From the NCBI GenBank assembly GCA_012517205.1, contig JAAYVL010000111.1:1-34265 (forward strand): a stretch of DNA of 34,265 nt, given 5' to 3'. This DNA comes from Verrucomicrobiota bacterium (GTDB taxonomy: Bacteria; Verrucomicrobiota; Verrucomicrobiia; Limisphaerales; UBA8199). The notes under the pieces are model-generated. The model saw only the letters and a program-made list of their open reading frames with translations. It ran no database searches and had not been told where the DNA came from. Positions 23,305 to 31,801 of this stretch are shown piece after piece. The position numbers were made by a program, and so were the translations under genes. Position 1 is the stretch's first letter. The number at the start of each line of letters is the position of its first letter.

Positions 23305-24546
23305 ATGTTTTCTGAACAAATCGAGCTGCGCGGCCACATTATAGATTCCCTGCTGCTGCCGAAAGTGCTGGACGAGATCCTCACGCGCGGCGGCAACTTC
23401 ACCATCCGGGAGATTCAGGTCGGCAAGCAGCGGGACGACGCGAGTTATGCGCGCATCGAGGTTTACGGGCCCTCGCCCGAAGTGGTGGATGATATAGTGC
23501 GGCACGTGCGCCAGCAGGGCGCGGAGGTGGTCGAGCAGGAATCTGTGAGGCTGGTGGAGGCGCCCGCGGACGGGGTGTTTCCCCCGGATTTCTACGTGAC
23601 GACCAACCAGAAGACGTTCGTGCATTATCGCGGCCAATGGCTCGAGGTGCGGCCCGTGACGATGGATTGCGCGATTGCCGTGGATGAACAGCGTTTGCAG
23701 GCGGAGGCGGTGAAATTCGCGCAGGTGCAAAAAGGCAGGTTGATCGCCGTGGGGCATCATGGGATCCGGGTTGCCCCCCGGGAGCGGCCGGGCGAGCGGC
23801 GGAGCGTGTTCGAGTTCATGGGCAGCAGCGTGTCGAGTGAGAAGCCCAAGAGCGCGATTGTCCGCGAGGTGGCGGCGGAAATGCGGCGGGCCCGGGAATC
23901 GGGGGGGCGGATCCTGGTGGTGGCCGGGCCGGCGATTGTGCATACGGGCGCCGGGGAGCATTTCGAGAAGTTGGTTGCGCAAGGCTACGTGAACCGGCTG
24001 TTTGCCGGAAATGCCCTGGCGGTGCATGACATCGAGAACGCGCTGTTCGGGACCTCCCTGGGCGTTTACCTGGAGCGCGGCTCGCTGGCGGAGAAGGGGC
24101 ATGAGAATCATATGCGGGCCATCAACGCGATTCGCGGGGCGGGGGGCATTGCCGCGGCGGTCGCGGGGGGAATCCTCCGGCGGGGCATCTTTTATCAATG
24201 CGTAAAGCATAACGTGGATTTTGTCCTGGCGGGCTCGATTCGCGATGATGGGCCGCTGCCGGAAGTGATTACGGATACGCTGGCCGCCCAAAAGCTGATG
24301 CGCGCCCGGCTGGAAGGGGTCACGATGGCGCTGATGATGTGCACCATGCTGCACTCGATCGCCGTTGGCAACCTGTTGCCGGCGCACGTCAAAACCATTT
24401 GCGTGGACATCAATCCGGCGGTGGTCACCAAACTGAGTGACCGGGGCACGTTTCAGGCCGTAGGGCTCGTGACGGATATCGAGCCGTTCCTGCGCGAATT
24501 AACCGAATTTCTGGCGGCTGGCGAAAGCCCGGCTGGCCCGGTTTAA
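23305..24546 (+). CDS. TIGR00300-family protein (LOR/SDH domain; ornithine cyclodeaminase-like)
   Basis: A 413-residue protein. The N-terminal part (FSEQIELRGHIIDSLLLPKVLDEI) and the middle (FPPDFYVTTNQKTFVHYRGQW) match the LOR/SDH 'conserved domain' family. The C-terminal half has the NAD-binding-like fold with RILVVAGPAIVHTGAG, FAGNALAVHDIE, FVLAGSIRDDGPLPEV and ICVDINPAVVTKL. Relatives include an archaeal ornithine cyclodeaminase and the C-terminal part of cyanobacterial AgrE/ArgZ, so ornithine-to-proline conversion or arginine/ornithine turnover is likely. A strong AAAGGAG six bases before ATG 23305 fixes the start. It follows the response regulator closely and overlaps the convergent LysM gene by four bases at their stops. 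Confidence 0.85.
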   Translation: MFSEQIELRGHIIDSLLLPKVLDEILTRGGNFTIREIQVGKQRDDASYARIEVYGPSPEVVDDIVRHVRQQGAEVVEQESVRLVEAPADGVFPPDFYVTTNQKTFVHYRGQWLEVRPVTMDCAIAVDEQRLQAEAVKFAQVQKGRLIAVGHHGIRVAPRERPGERRSVFEFMGSSVSSEKPKSAIVREVAAEMRRARESGGRILVVAGPAIVHTGAGEHFEKLVAQGYVNRLFAGNALAVHDIENALFGTSLGVYLERGSLAEKGHENHMRAINAIRGAGGIAAAVAGGILRRGIFYQCVKHNVDFVLAGSIRDDGPLPEVITDTLAAQKLMRARLEGVTMALMMCTMLHSIAVGNLLPAHVKTICVDINPAVVTKLSDRGTFQAVGLVTDIEPFLRELTEFLAAGESPAGPV

Positions 24547-25865
24547 GGGGAAGACTCCGGGAACAGCGGCGAGCGGGGGATGGTAATGGGCGTCCCTGGC
24601 TTGAGCCGGTGGAAGTCCACCCGGGGATTGGCCGCGCGGATGGCGCTCTCCGGCAGCCCGTACATCAGGGCAATGGTCGCCGCGCTGTCTCCCGGACCGA
24701 GGACGTACACCCGCCGGGGCTGCGGCGCGGGCGGCAGCGGGGGCAGGTCGGGCGGGACGAGTTGATCCTCCAGCGCCCGTTGCTGAGTTGCGGTCAGGCG
24801 GTTGGTTTCCGCGGCGTGGTAGGCCGCCAGGTAGGAGGCGTAGAGCGCACGGGCGACCTCCGGGTCGCCGTCAGCGTCTTCGAGTTTTTCCTGATAAAGC
24901 GGGTCGTGGAGCAGCCGGTATTCCTCGTACCGTTTGGGGCCGAGTGCGATTTTGATGGCGTTTTCGCGCTGATCTTCCAGCGCCTTTCGCGTCGCGAGGC
25001 TGGCGGGATCCCGGGCATCGGCCAGCAAGTGGAGTTGCTGATCCAAAGCGTCGGTGGCGCGGAAAACGGCGCGGAACTCGTCGGGTGAGGGATCGAAGAG
25101 GCGGAGCTGGCCGAATTGCGCGCGGAGGTCATTGGCGTTCTGGGAATAGCGCAGCAGATATTCTTCGAGCTCGGGCGGAGCGAGCAAGTGGGCGAGGTCG
25201 GCGCGGGTTTGCTGGCGGAGCTTGGCCAGTTCGCGCGGGTCGGGGCTCAGGCCCTGGCGGCTTTGGGCGTCGAGGTAGGCCTGCAAGCGCTCTTGCGAGC
25301 GGGCGTTGATTTCCTGGATGTTCTTTTTGGTTTCGTCGGGCAGATTCCCCAGCACGGGGCCATCCAGCGTGACGCTCGGGCGGGAGGGGCGGGGGAGGCT
25401 GACCAGGTCGCCGGTTTCCCAACTGTTGCCCAGGAGGCTGGTCAGCAGGGCGCGTCGTTCTTCCTCCAGTTCCTGGGCCTTTTGGGCGGCGGCGCGGAGG
25501 ACGTTGAGATCCGGCTCGCTGCGCCACCATTGCTGCTCGCCGGTCACCAGTTCGGTGGCCCGCTTGCGCGCATAAACCGCGTTCACGTCCGCGATGATGA
25601 TATCGCGGATGGTTTGCTCGGGGCAGCCGATATCGCGCAGGTTCGCAATATAATTCGTGTAGTTGGGGGACTCGATGTCCCGCCAGTAGAAGAGTTGGCG
25701 GCGCAGAATGATGTTGGTGCGCGCCGGCGGGGGCGGAGGCTGCTCCGCGGCCAGCGCCGAGGCGGTGGCGCGTTGAGCCGCGTTTTCCCGGATGACAGAC
25801 CACCACGCCGCCGCCAATAGGACATTGACGCCGAGCGACACCCACGCAATTACTCGCCAGCGCAT
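24543..25865 (-). CDS. Membrane-anchored LysM-domain protein of unknown function
   Basis: A 440-residue protein. One N-terminal membrane helix (RVIAWVSLGVNVLLAAAWW) is followed by a long, largely helical, charged region (about 25-375) rich in Glu, Arg and Gln with coiled-coil character, a Pro-rich hinge, and a C-terminal LysM-like domain (VYVLGPGDSAATIALMYGLPESAIRAANP, continuing to LKPGTPITIP). LysM binds peptidoglycan or related glycans, so the protein probably spans from inner membrane to wall. No family is known to me for the middle. I start at ATG 25865 just before the membrane helix; the frame extends upstream into the MFS promoter region and is not convincing there. Confidence 0.78.
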   Translation of the reverse strand: MRWRVIAWVSLGVNVLLAAAWWSVIRENAAQRATASALAAEQPPPPPARTNIILRRQLFYWRDIESPNYTNYIANLRDIGCPEQTIRDIIIADVNAVYARKRATELVTGEQQWWRSEPDLNVLRAAAQKAQELEEERRALLTSLLGNSWETGDLVSLPRPSRPSVTLDGPVLGNLPDETKKNIQEINARSQERLQAYLDAQSRQGLSPDPRELAKLRQQTRADLAHLLAPPELEEYLLRYSQNANDLRAQFGQLRLFDPSPDEFRAVFRATDALDQQLHLLADARDPASLATRKALEDQRENAIKIALGPKRYEEYRLLHDPLYQEKLEDADGDPEVARALYASYLAAYHAAETNRLTATQQRALEDQLVPPDLPPLPPAPQPRRVYVLGPGDSAATIALMYGLPESAIRAANPRVDFHRLKPGTPITIPRSPLFPESSP

Positions 25866-26011
25866 ACTGGTATTTATCGGCAAATCACGGCGGCTGTAAA
25901 TTGAAAACCGCCGCAGGAGAAAAGTTTTGGGCCGGCGCGATTGGCTTTTGCCAGGGGGAAAGGTTTTTGGTATGTCTGCGGGCGATTGATCCATTGCCCG
26001 CGATACCCGCT

Positions 26012-27277
26012 ATGACCACGACCGCTTCGACCCGGGAAGCCGGCGGCGCCACGCGCGCCCAATGGCTGGTGCTGGCCGCGGCCTTTTTGGGCTGGATGTT
26101 TGACGGGGTGGAGATGGGAATCTTTCCGTTGGTGGCGCGGCCGGCGCTCCAAAGCATGCTCCCGGTTTCCACGCCGGGACAGGATGCCCTGGTGGGGCTG
26201 TGGATGGGGCGTATCACCGCCTTGTTTCTGGTGGGGGCGGCATTCGGGGGGCTGGGGTTTGGCTGGCTGGGAGACCGCGTGGGGCGGGTCCGGGCCATGG
26301 TGCTGAGCATTCTGACGTATTCAATTTTTACCGGGCTTTGCTTTTTTGCGCGGGCGCCCTGGGAGTTGGGCGCCTTGCGTTTTATCGCCGCATTTGGCAT
26401 GGGCGGGGAATGGTCGCTGGGCGTGGCGCTGGTGATGGAGGCCTGGCCGGCGCCGAGGCGCGCGTTGCTGGCGGGGATTATCGGCACGGCGTCCAACGCG
26501 GGATATTTGCTCATCGCGCTGGTCGGGCTTTGCTTTCAGGTCACCCGGGAGTCATGGCGCTGGATTATGATCGCCGGGGCGGCGCCCGCGTTTTTGGCGC
26601 TGGGGATTCAGTGGGTGGTGCCGGAATCGGAACGTTGGAAGGCGGCGATGCAGCAAGGGGCGGCTCGTCCGCTCCGGGAGATCCTGTCCGCGGGCCTGCT
26701 GGGCAAGACCTTGCTGGGGGTCGCCCTGGCGGCGGTGGCGCTGATCGGGACCTGGGGATCGGTGCAGTGGCTGCCGCTCTGGGCGGATCAAATGACCGGC
26801 GGGCAGAACCCGGCCGCCAAGGCCGTGGCGCAAATCCTGGTCAGCGCGGGGGCGATCCTGGGATCGCTGGCCGGGGCGCTGGTGGCGGGGCGCCTCGGGC
26901 GGCGGCCGGCCTATTTTGTTTTGAGCTTGCTGTCGTTGCTGCTCTGCGGCGGGCTTTTCCGCGGGGTGAATCACTACGGCGCGGTGTTTTGGGTGATGGT
27001 GACGCTGGTGGGGGCGGCGACGGCGGCGTTTTACGGCTGGCTGCCGCTCTATCTTCCGGAGTTGTTTCCCACTCGCGCGCGCGCGACCGGCCAGGGCGTT
27101 TGCTATAACGCCGGGCGGCTTCTGGCGGCGGCGGGCGCGTTGACGCAGGGGCAATTGGTCGCCGCCTATGGCGGCAGCTACGCCCGGGCGGGAGCGACAA
27201 TTACGCTCATTTATCTGCTGGGCCTGGGGCTTATTTGGCTGGGGCCGGAGACCCGGGACCAGCCGTTGCCGGAGTAG
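26012..27277 (+). CDS. MFS transporter, organic-acid/sugar-acid type
   Basis: A 421-residue major-facilitator protein with about 12 hydrophobic segments. The first helix carries WMFDGVEMGIF, like the FDG motif of aromatic-acid/sialic-acid/metabolite:H+ symporters. The MFS loop GWLGDRVGRVRAMVL between helices 2 and 3 and its half-repeat AGRLGRRPAYF are present, as is VPESERW at the central loop. The cargo is not predictable; an anionic substrate driven by protons is the family expectation. ATG 26012 is favoured because the helix-1 run starts 20 residues later. It is divergent from the LysM gene and 98 bases before purM. Confidence 0.85.
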   Translation: MTTTASTREAGGATRAQWLVLAAAFLGWMFDGVEMGIFPLVARPALQSMLPVSTPGQDALVGLWMGRITALFLVGAAFGGLGFGWLGDRVGRVRAMVLSILTYSIFTGLCFFARAPWELGALRFIAAFGMGGEWSLGVALVMEAWPAPRRALLAGIIGTASNAGYLLIALVGLCFQVTRESWRWIMIAGAAPAFLALGIQWVVPESERWKAAMQQGAARPLREILSAGLLGKTLLGVALAAVALIGTWGSVQWLPLWADQMTGGQNPAAKAVAQILVSAGAILGSLAGALVAGRLGRRPAYFVLSLLSLLLCGGLFRGVNHYGAVFWVMVTLVGAATAAFYGWLPLYLPELFPTRARATGQGVCYNAGRLLAAAGALTQGQLVAAYGGSYARAGATITLIYLLGLGLIWLGPETRDQPLPE

Positions 27278-27375
27278 GCCCGGGATGCTGGCGCAGCGTG
27301 GCGGGCGCAAGGCCGGTTTTCCCGAGAGATCGCTTAAGCTTGGACAGCGGCCCGCGACGCGCTACCTTGCCGCGC

Positions 27376-28419
27376 ATGAAATCAAAGGCATACGCACGCG
27401 CGGGTGTGGATATAGACCTGGGCAACCGAGTCAAGGCCGATCTGCCGCGGATGCTCCAGGCCACGCACCGTCCCGGAGTGCTGGGCAAGATCGGCGGGTT
27501 CGGCGGCCTGTTTGAGTTGGAGGTGCGCAAGTATCGCCAGCCGGTGCTTGTCTCCAGCGTGGACGGCGTCGGCACCAAGCTCAAACTGGCGTTTGCGCTG
27601 GACCGCCATGATACGATTGGCCAGGACCTGGTTAATCATTGTGTGAACGACATCGCGGTGGTGGGGGCGGAGCCGCTCTTCTTTCTGGACTACCTGGGCA
27701 CCGGCCGGCTGGAGCCGCGGGTGTTCCGGGATATTATCAAGGGCTTCGCCAAGGCCTGCGCGGAGAACCGCTGCGCGCTCATCGGCGGGGAGACGGCGCA
27801 AATGCCGGGGTTTTATGCGCCGGGGGAATACGACGTAAGCGGCACGATTGTGGGGGTGGTGGAGAAGTCCAGGATACTTGATGGCCGGACGATTCGGCCG
27901 GGTGATGCCGTGATCGGCCTGGCTTCCAGCGGTTTGCATACCAATGGTTATTCGCTGGCCCGCAAGATTTTCTTCGAGCGGCTGCGCTTCAAGCCCAGGA
28001 CCTACGTGCCCGAATTGCGCAATACCATCGGCGACGAATTGCTCAAGGTGCACATGAGCTACGGGCCGCTGATTCAGAAACTATTGAAGACATCTGCCGG
28101 GCGGCAGGGAATCCGGGGCCTGGCCCACATCACCGGGGGGGGATTCGTGGACAATATACCCCGAGTGCTGCCCAAAGGCTGCGAGGTTATCATCACGAAG
28201 GGAACGTGGGAGATGCCGCCCCTCTTTCAGCTCATTCAAGCGAAGGGCGGCGTGGCGGAGGCGGAGCTGTACCAGGTGTTCAATATGGGCATTGGCATGG
28301 TTCTCCTGGTGGCGGCTGACCAGGCCGACCGGACGTTGCGGGCCGTCCATGCACAAAACCATCGCGCCTGGCTTATTGGCCAGGTCGCGAAAGGCAGGGG
28401 GCAGGTGCGGGTGGTTTGA
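27376..28419 (+). CDS. purM: Phosphoribosylformylglycinamidine cyclo-ligase (AIR synthetase)
   Basis: Closes the imidazole ring of AIR with ATP in purine synthesis. The 347-residue protein has the family strings YARAGVDIDLGNRV, SSVDGVGTKLKLA, QDLVNHCVNDI, and the signature GGETAQMPGFYAPGEYDVSG, then SSGLHTNGYSLAR and AHITGGGFVDNIPRVLP. Length is normal. ATG 27376 begins the family alignment. It is not next to purN or purD; guaB and hpt are elsewhere in the window. Ten bases separate its stop from that of the convergent FKBP gene. Confidence 0.95.
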   Translation: MKSKAYARAGVDIDLGNRVKADLPRMLQATHRPGVLGKIGGFGGLFELEVRKYRQPVLVSSVDGVGTKLKLAFALDRHDTIGQDLVNHCVNDIAVVGAEPLFFLDYLGTGRLEPRVFRDIIKGFAKACAENRCALIGGETAQMPGFYAPGEYDVSGTIVGVVEKSRILDGRTIRPGDAVIGLASSGLHTNGYSLARKIFFERLRFKPRTYVPELRNTIGDELLKVHMSYGPLIQKLLKTSAGRQGIRGLAHITGGGFVDNIPRVLPKGCEVIITKGTWEMPPLFQLIQAKGGVAEAELYQVFNMGIGMVLLVAADQADRTLRAVHAQNHRAWLIGQVAKGRGQVRVV

Positions 28420-28429
28420 CCCGCGAACG

Positions 28430-29356
28430 TTACTCTTTTTTCGGCTGCCCTTTTGCGGCCGGGGCATTGGTGTATTTCTCCATGTCCTCCGGCTTAATGA
28501 CTTCGATCTTGGCGCCCTTCTTGAGTTCTTCGGCGGAAGGAACGCGAATAATGTCGCTGGTAAGCGGTTGCGGAGGCGGCGGCGGGGCCGGGCTTTCCGT
28601 GCCGAGCAGCTCCATCTCGAAGATCAAGGTTGAGCCGGGCTCGATGTTGGGACCCGCGCCACGATCCTCGTATGCCAGGGTCGAGGGCAGATACAGTTCC
28701 CATTTCGACCCGGATTTCATCATCTGCAACGCTTCGGTCCAGCCGCGCACGACGCGGTTGACCTGGAACTTGGCCGGCTGGCCGCCATGTTTGGCGGAGC
28801 TGTCGAACTCTTTGCCGTTAATGAGCGTGCCTTTGTAATTCACGGTAACGGTGTCATTACTCCGGGGGATGGCGCCCGTGCCTTCGGTGATGACTTTGTA
28901 TTGCATTTCGGCGGTCGTTCCGTTGGCCAGCGTCACGGTATGCGTCTTGACGCCGGGCTTCTTCTTGTTTTCAGCCAGGAACGCTTCCCCTTCCCGCTTG
29001 TTCTTTTCCGCCTGTTGCTTCCGCATTTCTTCCTGCTTATGGCGGGATTCCATTTGATAGGCGCGCCAGGAGTCCTGCGCCTGCTGTTCCGTCAGCTTCA
29101 AATCGCGGCCGGCCAGCACATCTTTGATGGCATTTGCCAGGACATCCACGTCCAGGTCCACGCCGCCGCGTTTGATTCCGTTGCCAATGTTCATGCCAAT
29201 GGCGTAACTCCACTGCTCTATTTGCTCCTTGGGGGAAAGTTTGGGCGCGTCCGTCGTCGCATTCGCCGGGGCCGGCTGGTTATCCGCCGCCACCGTCATG
29301 GGTATTACCGCCAACCCGCATCCCAGCGCCAAGGCCAGTCGTAGTCCAGTCTTCAT
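28430..29356 (-). CDS. Secreted FKBP-type peptidyl-prolyl isomerase
   Basis: A 308-residue exported isomerase. A signal peptide ends near VIPMTVAA. Residues ~40-125 are the helical FKBP N-terminal dimerisation region (LSPKEQIEQWSYAIGMNIGN, then QEEMRKQQAEKNKREGEAFL), as in FkpA/Mip. Residues ~140-250 are the catalytic domain (DTVTVNYKGTLINGKEFDSS, VVRGWTEALQMMKSGSKWEL, GAGPNIEPGSTLIFEMELL). It helps folding of envelope proteins in the periplasm. Unusually, about 55 residues follow the catalytic domain: a proline run, then a Lys/Glu-rich tail. ATG 29356 is preferred over a GTG six bases earlier. Confidence 0.9.
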   Translation of the reverse strand: MKTGLRLALALGCGLAVIPMTVAADNQPAPANATTDAPKLSPKEQIEQWSYAIGMNIGNGIKRGGVDLDVDVLANAIKDVLAGRDLKLTEQQAQDSWRAYQMESRHKQEEMRKQQAEKNKREGEAFLAENKKKPGVKTHTVTLANGTTAEMQYKVITEGTGAIPRSNDTVTVNYKGTLINGKEFDSSAKHGGQPAKFQVNRVVRGWTEALQMMKSGSKWELYLPSTLAYEDRGAGPNIEPGSTLIFEMELLGTESPAPPPPPQPLTSDIIRVPSAEELKKGAKIEVIKPEDMEKYTNAPAAKGQPKKE

Positions 29357-29620
29357 AGTCACTCGATGAATGATTGTTTATTCAGCGTTGTTTCGTTTAC
29401 ACCAATGGGGCCAAATGTCCAGCAGGAATATTCCGGATTCTGCTTTACAGACCGGGGCGCTTTGGCGAGGCTCATCCTCCGCCGCAAGGCCGGGCGTCCA
29501 AAGCCGCAGGCGCGGGTTGATGGGGTTTTCGTGGGCAGTCCGTGGTGCGAACTGCCGAAGGCCGGGATGCGGGAAGCTCGGATTGCGAAGCGGAAGTGAA
29601 TTTTAACAGGTTGCGCGCAA

Positions 29621-30916
29621 GTGGCCGCCATTCAAGAGTTGAAACAGCGACGCGTGAAGCGCCCTTCGTGGTGCGGGCCGTTGGCTGCCGCCGGGGCACT
29701 CTGGCTGGCGGGGTGCGTCGTTTCCGCGCCGGCGCAGGAAGCCGTGCGCATGTCAATGGCCAGTGCGCAGGCCGCGGAGGGGCGGCACCGGGCGGCCACG
29801 TCCGAGGGGTACTACAATGTCAAGCTCGGCCCCATGGCTTGGAATTTCGGCGCCGGATTGGGGCTGGAGTATAGCGACAATGTTGGCTACACGCAGTATC
29901 GGGGCGAAGCGGACTTCAGTTTGCGCCCGCAAATCAACGCGCGGATGCGCTGGCCGGTTTCGGAGTGGAACAGCATCAACCTGTCGCTGGGGGCGGGCTA
30001 TGTGGCCTACCTCGAACAAACGCAACTAAACCGGTTCTTCATCTCGGCCGATTCGGATTCCGGGTTGTCGCTGGATATCTATGCCGGCGATTTCTATCTC
30101 GAACTGCACGATCGCATTTCGATCACGGAAGATCCCTATCGGGACCCAACCGTGGCAGGCGATGGACGCTATTCCCGATTGCAGAATGCCGCGGGGATAA
30201 CGACGATCTGGGATTTGAACAAGGTCATCCTGCAACTTAACTACGATCATGTAAACAGCGTCACCTTGTCGGGGCGGCAGGGTTACGGCGATTTGCAATC
30301 GGAGGTTGTCTCTTTTTCCGCGGGCTATGCGCCCAAGGCCGGGATTCGCTACGGGGTAGAGGTGGGCGGATCCTGGCAGCAATACGAGGGCGGTAACACC
30401 TACGCCGACAATGCCTGGCAATGGAACGTCGGGGGTTTTGGCGAAGCGCAGATCAGCGAGTATATCAGCTTTGCGGGCCATGCCGGCTATACCGTGTACA
30501 CGCCCCAAACCCACGGAGCCTTGACCCGGGAACGCGAATACAGCACCCCCTACGTGGCTTTGTCTTTCCGGCATCGCGTCAATGCCTACGTGGATTATTC
30601 GCTGAGCGGGGGGCGAACGCTTCCCACCTCGCTTACGGGCGGGGCGGTTGATATGTACACGGCCAATTGGAGTGCGAACTGGCGAGTCATCCGCAAGACG
30701 AGTCTTTCCACAGGATTCTCTTATTATCATGGTTCGAGTGTGTCTTCCGGCGGCGAAACATTTGATCAGTATGGCCCGCAAATCACGCTGGGCTGGCGTC
30801 TGGCCAGGAAGCTGTCCAGCAATCTGAGCTATCGGCTCTACTGGCGCACCTCGGATCAGGCGGGCCGGGATTATTCCGTTAATGTGGTGAGCTTGAACTT
30901 CAACTATGCATTTTAG
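29621..30916 (+). CDS. Outer-membrane beta-barrel protein of the exopolysaccharide locus
   Basis: A 431-residue protein with an N-terminal signal (AAAGALWLAGCVVSAPAQ; the LAGC could be a lipobox, or cleavage may fall after APAQ). The rest shows alternating hydrophobic/polar strands with frequent Tyr, Trp and Gly, many YxxS/YSxxF strand ends, and a terminal phenylalanine (VVSLNFNYAF), the usual barrel-assembly signal. Similar barrels sit beside polysaccharide export genes in several Gram-negative phyla. It precedes the Wza-like gene by 74 bases. The start is the GTG at 29621, with AGG ten bases upstream; this is only moderately certain. Confidence 0.75.
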   Translation: MAAIQELKQRRVKRPSWCGPLAAAGALWLAGCVVSAPAQEAVRMSMASAQAAEGRHRAATSEGYYNVKLGPMAWNFGAGLGLEYSDNVGYTQYRGEADFSLRPQINARMRWPVSEWNSINLSLGAGYVAYLEQTQLNRFFISADSDSGLSLDIYAGDFYLELHDRISITEDPYRDPTVAGDGRYSRLQNAAGITTIWDLNKVILQLNYDHVNSVTLSGRQGYGDLQSEVVSFSAGYAPKAGIRYGVEVGGSWQQYEGGNTYADNAWQWNVGGFGEAQISEYISFAGHAGYTVYTPQTHGALTREREYSTPYVALSFRHRVNAYVDYSLSGGRTLPTSLTGGAVDMYTANWSANWRVIRKTSLSTGFSYYHGSSVSSGGETFDQYGPQITLGWRLARKLSSNLSYRLYWRTSDQAGRDYSVNVVSLNFNYAF

Positions 30917-30990
30917 CGATGCTCTTGGGCGCTCGTGAAAGAAGCTGGCATTTATTTCGGAAACTGGTATAAGGGAAAGGCACTAAGAAT

Positions 30991-31785
30991 TTGAAGAGCT
31001 ACATCGCAAGAGCCTGTATCACGTTTCTGGCCGTAGGGAGTCTGGCTGCCGGGGCCCTGACTTCGTCGGTCGCCAAGGCATCTCCGCCCCGGGCCCCAGA
31101 GGTTAGAGACCTGCAGGGGCTGCAGCAGAACTTCCCGGCGTCCGAATCGGTTCCTGCGATGATCATCGCCCAAACAAGCGCGACGGCCAACAGCGGGGGT
31201 TCTGTGGTAAGCAACGCCGCCTCCGCTACTCTGCCCATCCTGGCTGGTTATGTCCCGGACGATAAGTACAAGCTTCGGGTCGGAGATAAAGTCAGTTTCC
31301 AGATAATTGAGGACCGCGACGCGCCGAGGAGCTTGGTTGTGGCGGATTCCGGTGAGTTGGACGTGCCTTACCTTGGCCGGGTGCTGGTGGCCGACAAGAC
31401 CTGCAAACAATTGGCCGATGAGCTGAAAGCGCAACTGGAAAAGGAGTATTATTACCGGGCCACCGTGATTATCGCGCTGGATGTCGCGAACAAGCTTTTG
31501 GGCCGGATTTATGTGTGGGGCCAGGTGCGCTCCCAGGGGCCGATGGACATTGGCGTCAATGAGAATTTGACTGTGGGCAAGGCTATTTTGCGCGCCGGCG
31601 GCTTTGCGGATTTTGCGAACAAGAAAAAGGTGAAACTGGTGCGGGCAGCGGGCGCGGACGGTGCTCCCCGGCTGACGATGGAGTTAAACATGGTGGATAT
31701 TCTGGAAAAAGGTGCCGCCGAAAAGGACATCGTCCTGCAGCCGGACGATTTCATCATTGTTCCTTCCCGGTTGATCAGTTTTTGA
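30991..31785 (+). CDS. Wza-like polysaccharide export protein
   Basis: A 264-residue exported protein. After a signal peptide (LAVGSLAAGALTSSVAKA; no lipobox cysteine) and a Ser/Thr/Ala-rich stretch, the polysaccharide-export domain reads YKLRVGDKVSFQIIEDRDAP, GELDVPYLGRVLVADKT. An SLBB domain follows (GRIYVWGQVRSQGPMDIGVN, then VGKAILRAGGFADFANKKKV). E. coli Wza is ~380 residues with lipid anchor and outer-membrane helix; both are missing here. TTG 30991 is the start, with GGGAAAGG upstream. It lies between the barrel and the Wzc-like gene, so the three probably form one export machine. Confidence 0.87.
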   Translation: MKSYIARACITFLAVGSLAAGALTSSVAKASPPRAPEVRDLQGLQQNFPASESVPAMIIAQTSATANSGGSVVSNAASATLPILAGYVPDDKYKLRVGDKVSFQIIEDRDAPRSLVVADSGELDVPYLGRVLVADKTCKQLADELKAQLEKEYYYRATVIIALDVANKLLGRIYVWGQVRSQGPMDIGVNENLTVGKAILRAGGFADFANKKKVKLVRAAGADGAPRLTMELNMVDILEKGAAEKDIVLQPDDFIIVPSRLISF

Positions 31786-31801
31786 AGCCCCGAGCGCTCG
31801 C

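Noticed and set aside
29366-29599. A 77-codon open frame before the barrel gene
   Set aside because: No domain and no ribosome-binding site; it lies in the divergent regulatory region. Its end (LPKAGMREARIAKRK) faintly recalls strings seen in other Verrucomicrobiota intergenic translations, but I cannot support a gene or repeat from this window.
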